From Pelorhabdus rhamnosifermentans (lineage in GTDB: Bacteria; Bacillota; Negativicutes; UMGS1260), in the NCBI RefSeq assembly GCF_018835585.1, contig NZ_JAHGVE010000005.1, positions 1-64,000 on the forward strand: a stretch of DNA of 64,000 nucleotides, written 5' to 3'. The notes under the pieces are model-generated. The model did not search any database. It was not told the DNA's origin and saw nothing but the letters and a program-made list of their open reading frames with translations. Below, in pieces: positions 63,815 through 64,000 of the stretch. Position 1 is the first letter of the stretch. Each line of letters starts with the position of its first letter. The translations under genes and the position numbers were made by a program.

Positions 63815-64000
63815 TCATTTATAGATGCGGATGTGTTCCTTTAGCACTTGGAATTTTTTGGCCTCCGGTGCTGCTATTGGCTTACCGAAAGGCATTTGCG
63901 CAATTAATTTCCATTGTTCAGGAATATTCCAAGTTTCCTTAACTGCTTCATCAATAAGCGGATTATAATGTTGCAACGATACACCGAAACCTTCTAGTTC
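63815..64000 (-). CDS. FRM2-type nitroreductase, 3' end (cut by window edge)
   Basis: The last 61 residues are in frame from the right edge: FGVSLQHYNPLIDEAVKET, WNIPEQWKLIAQMPFGKPI, then a basic end. The SLQHYNPLID and AQMPFGKP words are typical of the FRM2/YhbC-like nitroreductases, which are flavoproteins of the nitro-FMN reductase fold. The 5' part lies beyond the window. Confidence 0.75.
   Translation of the reverse strand, partial: ELEGFGVSLQHYNPLIDEAVKETWNIPEQWKLIAQMPFGKPIAAPEAKKFQVLKEHIRIYK

Overview
The window is low-GC bacterial DNA carrying AGGAGG-type ribosome-binding sites, strong hairpin/T-run terminators and many accessory genes. Gene content (a tadA housekeeping neighbourhood, a DUF362 ferredoxin-type protein, an FRM2-type nitroreductase, YvyF-like and small lysine-rich proteins) suggests an anaerobic Firmicute, possibly Negativicutes of the Sporomusa/Pelosinus type. 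The rank is an inference; no rRNA gene is present. The right edge (60.5-64 kb) looks like ordinary chromosome. Most of the rest is accessory DNA with many remnants.

Region 1 (0-12 kb): flavin and redox genes, a D-2-hydroxyacid dehydrogenase, a fosX remnant and a GC-rich MFS transporter, strewn with six copies of a ~64-bp palindromic element (consensus arms AAATCGAAGGGACGGTTCT). Two gene ends (a flavodoxin-like gene and a LysR gene) stop exactly at copies of it. A three-gene module (beta-rich Hcp-like protein, four-TM protein, L,D-transpeptidase-fold protein with HGG and SAGC motifs) occurs twice as a ~1.8-kb direct repeat; the second copy is damaged.

Region 2 (12.4-24.7 kb): a phage-like regulatory head (Xre repressor, long operator palindrome, small Xre protein, ArpU/RinA-like sigma-4 protein) drives unusual cargo. 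First comes a RiPP-type cluster: a 161-residue precursor ending in three CDCSSD hexads and a long (DG)n tail, a Cys-free paralogue, and a radical SAM/SPASM enzyme. A six-gene collinear run follows: lysozyme-like protein, orphan protein, PyrE-like phosphoribosyltransferase fused to a PQQ-type beta-propeller, AMMECR1 protein, holin-like protein and papain-like peptidase. A truncated plasmid RepA ends the region.

Region 3 (25-37.4 kb): a redoxin-like protein without cysteines, a PAF-acetylhydrolase-like lipase, a metallo-beta-lactamase-fold protein, a DHA2 efflux pump with divergent TetR, a second radical SAM cluster with a Cys-rich peptide, and an amidohydrolase/ACS transporter pair. It is bounded by a tRNA-Ser 3' fragment (26.75 kb) and a complete tRNA-Ser(CGA) (37.4 kb), as expected for an old island.

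Region 4 (37.5-60.4 kb): a ~23-kb integrated element between two complete tRNA-Ser(CGA) genes. It carries a tyrosine integrase, a phage-type replication/recombination block (tandem-OB SSB-like protein, RusA, DnaB-like helicase, DnaD-like initiator, Rad52-type annealing protein) and no capsid or tail genes. Its cargo is a four-gene restriction locus (Xre regulator, SNF2 helicase, long type III-like Mod, Res), a serine recombinase and a HEPN-like protein. It looks like a phage satellite or a phage-plasmid-like defence island.

Region 5 (60.5-64 kb): tadA, the DUF362 ferredoxin protein, a small membrane peptide, a LysR regulator and the 3' end of an FRM2-like nitroreductase.

The strongest candidates for undescribed biology are the CDCSSD/(DG)n radical SAM cluster and the phosphoribosyltransferase-propeller/AMMECR1 operon beside it.
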